From Desulfuromusa sp. (GTDB taxonomy: Bacteria > Desulfobacterota > Desulfuromonadia > Desulfuromonadales > Geopsychrobacteraceae): a DNA stretch of 13,504 bases. The translations under genes were made by a program, and so were the position numbers. The DNA lies in NCBI GenBank assembly GCA_021157505.1, contig JAGGWI010000021.1:1-13504 (forward strand), read 5' to 3'. The notes below the pieces were generated by a model. It was given only the letters and a program-made list of their open reading frames with translations. It made no database searches and was not told the origin of the DNA. Below are positions 13,340-13,504 of the stretch, in pieces; the first letter of the stretch is position 1, and each line of letters opens with the position of its first letter.

Positions 13340-13504
13340 TCATAATACCGGTGCTTTAAAGCGTCTCAACCTGATGGCATTGCCAACCACGGTCAGTGAT
13401 GAACACCCCATCGCAGCGGCGGCGAACATCGGGTTCAACAGGATGCCGAAGACCGGGAACAAGACACCGGCCGCCACTGGTATCAGCAGGGTGTTGTAAG
13501 CAAA
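13340..13504 (-). CDS. C-terminal end of a copper-type P1B ATPase (5' part beyond window)
   Basis: The minus strand enters the window in frame and runs 54 codons to a TGA at 13342-13340. The peptide FAYNTLLIPVAAGVLFPVFG, followed by a MFAAAAMGCSSLTVVGNA segment and an RLRRFK tail, matches the last two membrane helices of CopA-type Cu+ exporters. In those, N and MxxSS residues of these helices form part of the transmembrane metal site; here Asn4 of the visible fragment and MGCSS are seen. The fragment is only ~7% of a normal ~750-850-residue protein, so the metal is inferred from these helices alone. The gap between ssb and this gene holds only a weak hairpin (13241-13261) followed by six T (13267-13272). 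Confidence 0.8.
   Translation of the reverse strand, partial: FAYNTLLIPVAAGVLFPVFGILLNPMFAAAAMGCSSLTVVGNAIRLRRFKAPVL

Noticed and set aside
1..13504. CRISPR array, prophage, defence island or rRNA/tRNA gene
   Set aside because: No regularly spaced repeats, phage structural genes, Cas or restriction genes, or tRNA/rRNA-like sequences were seen. The only accessory genes are the mazEF pair.

Overview
The window reads as a chromosomal segment of a Deltaproteobacterium, most likely a marine or sediment member of the Desulfuromonadales (Desulfuromonas/Pelobacter/Geopsychrobacter-like). This is inferred from the gene set (RNase J together with a short-linker FtsK, a gamma-type Asd and a bimodular QueF), the moderate base composition and the repeat families. 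No taxonomic marker gene is present, so the assignment is tentative.

Layout. Positions 1-719 hold a LysR-type regulator (minus strand, 3' end outside the window), divergent from a 52-residue membrane peptide (822-980). A 168-bp MITE-like element (983-1150) follows. Next on the minus strand are a mazEF toxin-antitoxin operon (1248-1828) with a readable promoter and operator, and queF (2040-2870; queuosine synthesis). asd (3021-4127, plus) and lysC (4503-5738, minus) are convergent. They encode the first two steps of the aspartate pathway and are separated by REP-like hairpins and a bidirectional terminator. ftsK (5884-8160) and rnj (8310-9992) lie on the minus strand. A second MITE copy (10019-10185) sits 27 nt upstream of the rnj start codon. 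A glutathione S-transferase gene (10261-10911, minus) and an MFS transporter (11304-12470, plus) flank a large imperfect palindrome. ssb (12593-13132, plus) ends at a clear terminator. The window closes on the C-terminal end of a copper-type P-type ATPase (13340-13504, minus).

How the genes relate. Most are core functions: amino-acid precursor synthesis, tRNA modification, chromosome segregation, RNA decay and ssDNA protection. They do not form one operon. Accessory character is confined to mazEF and the interspersed repeats. I see no CRISPR array, prophage, integron or defence island.

The observations most worth checking are: a strong in-frame internal ribosome binding site in lysC that would yield a separate ACT-domain beta subunit; a possible attenuator in the lysC leader; two copies of an IS630-like MITE, one in the rnj leader; GGGGAC-bearing hairpins beside queF and between asd and lysC; and an operator-like palindrome overlapping the mazEF -10 box.
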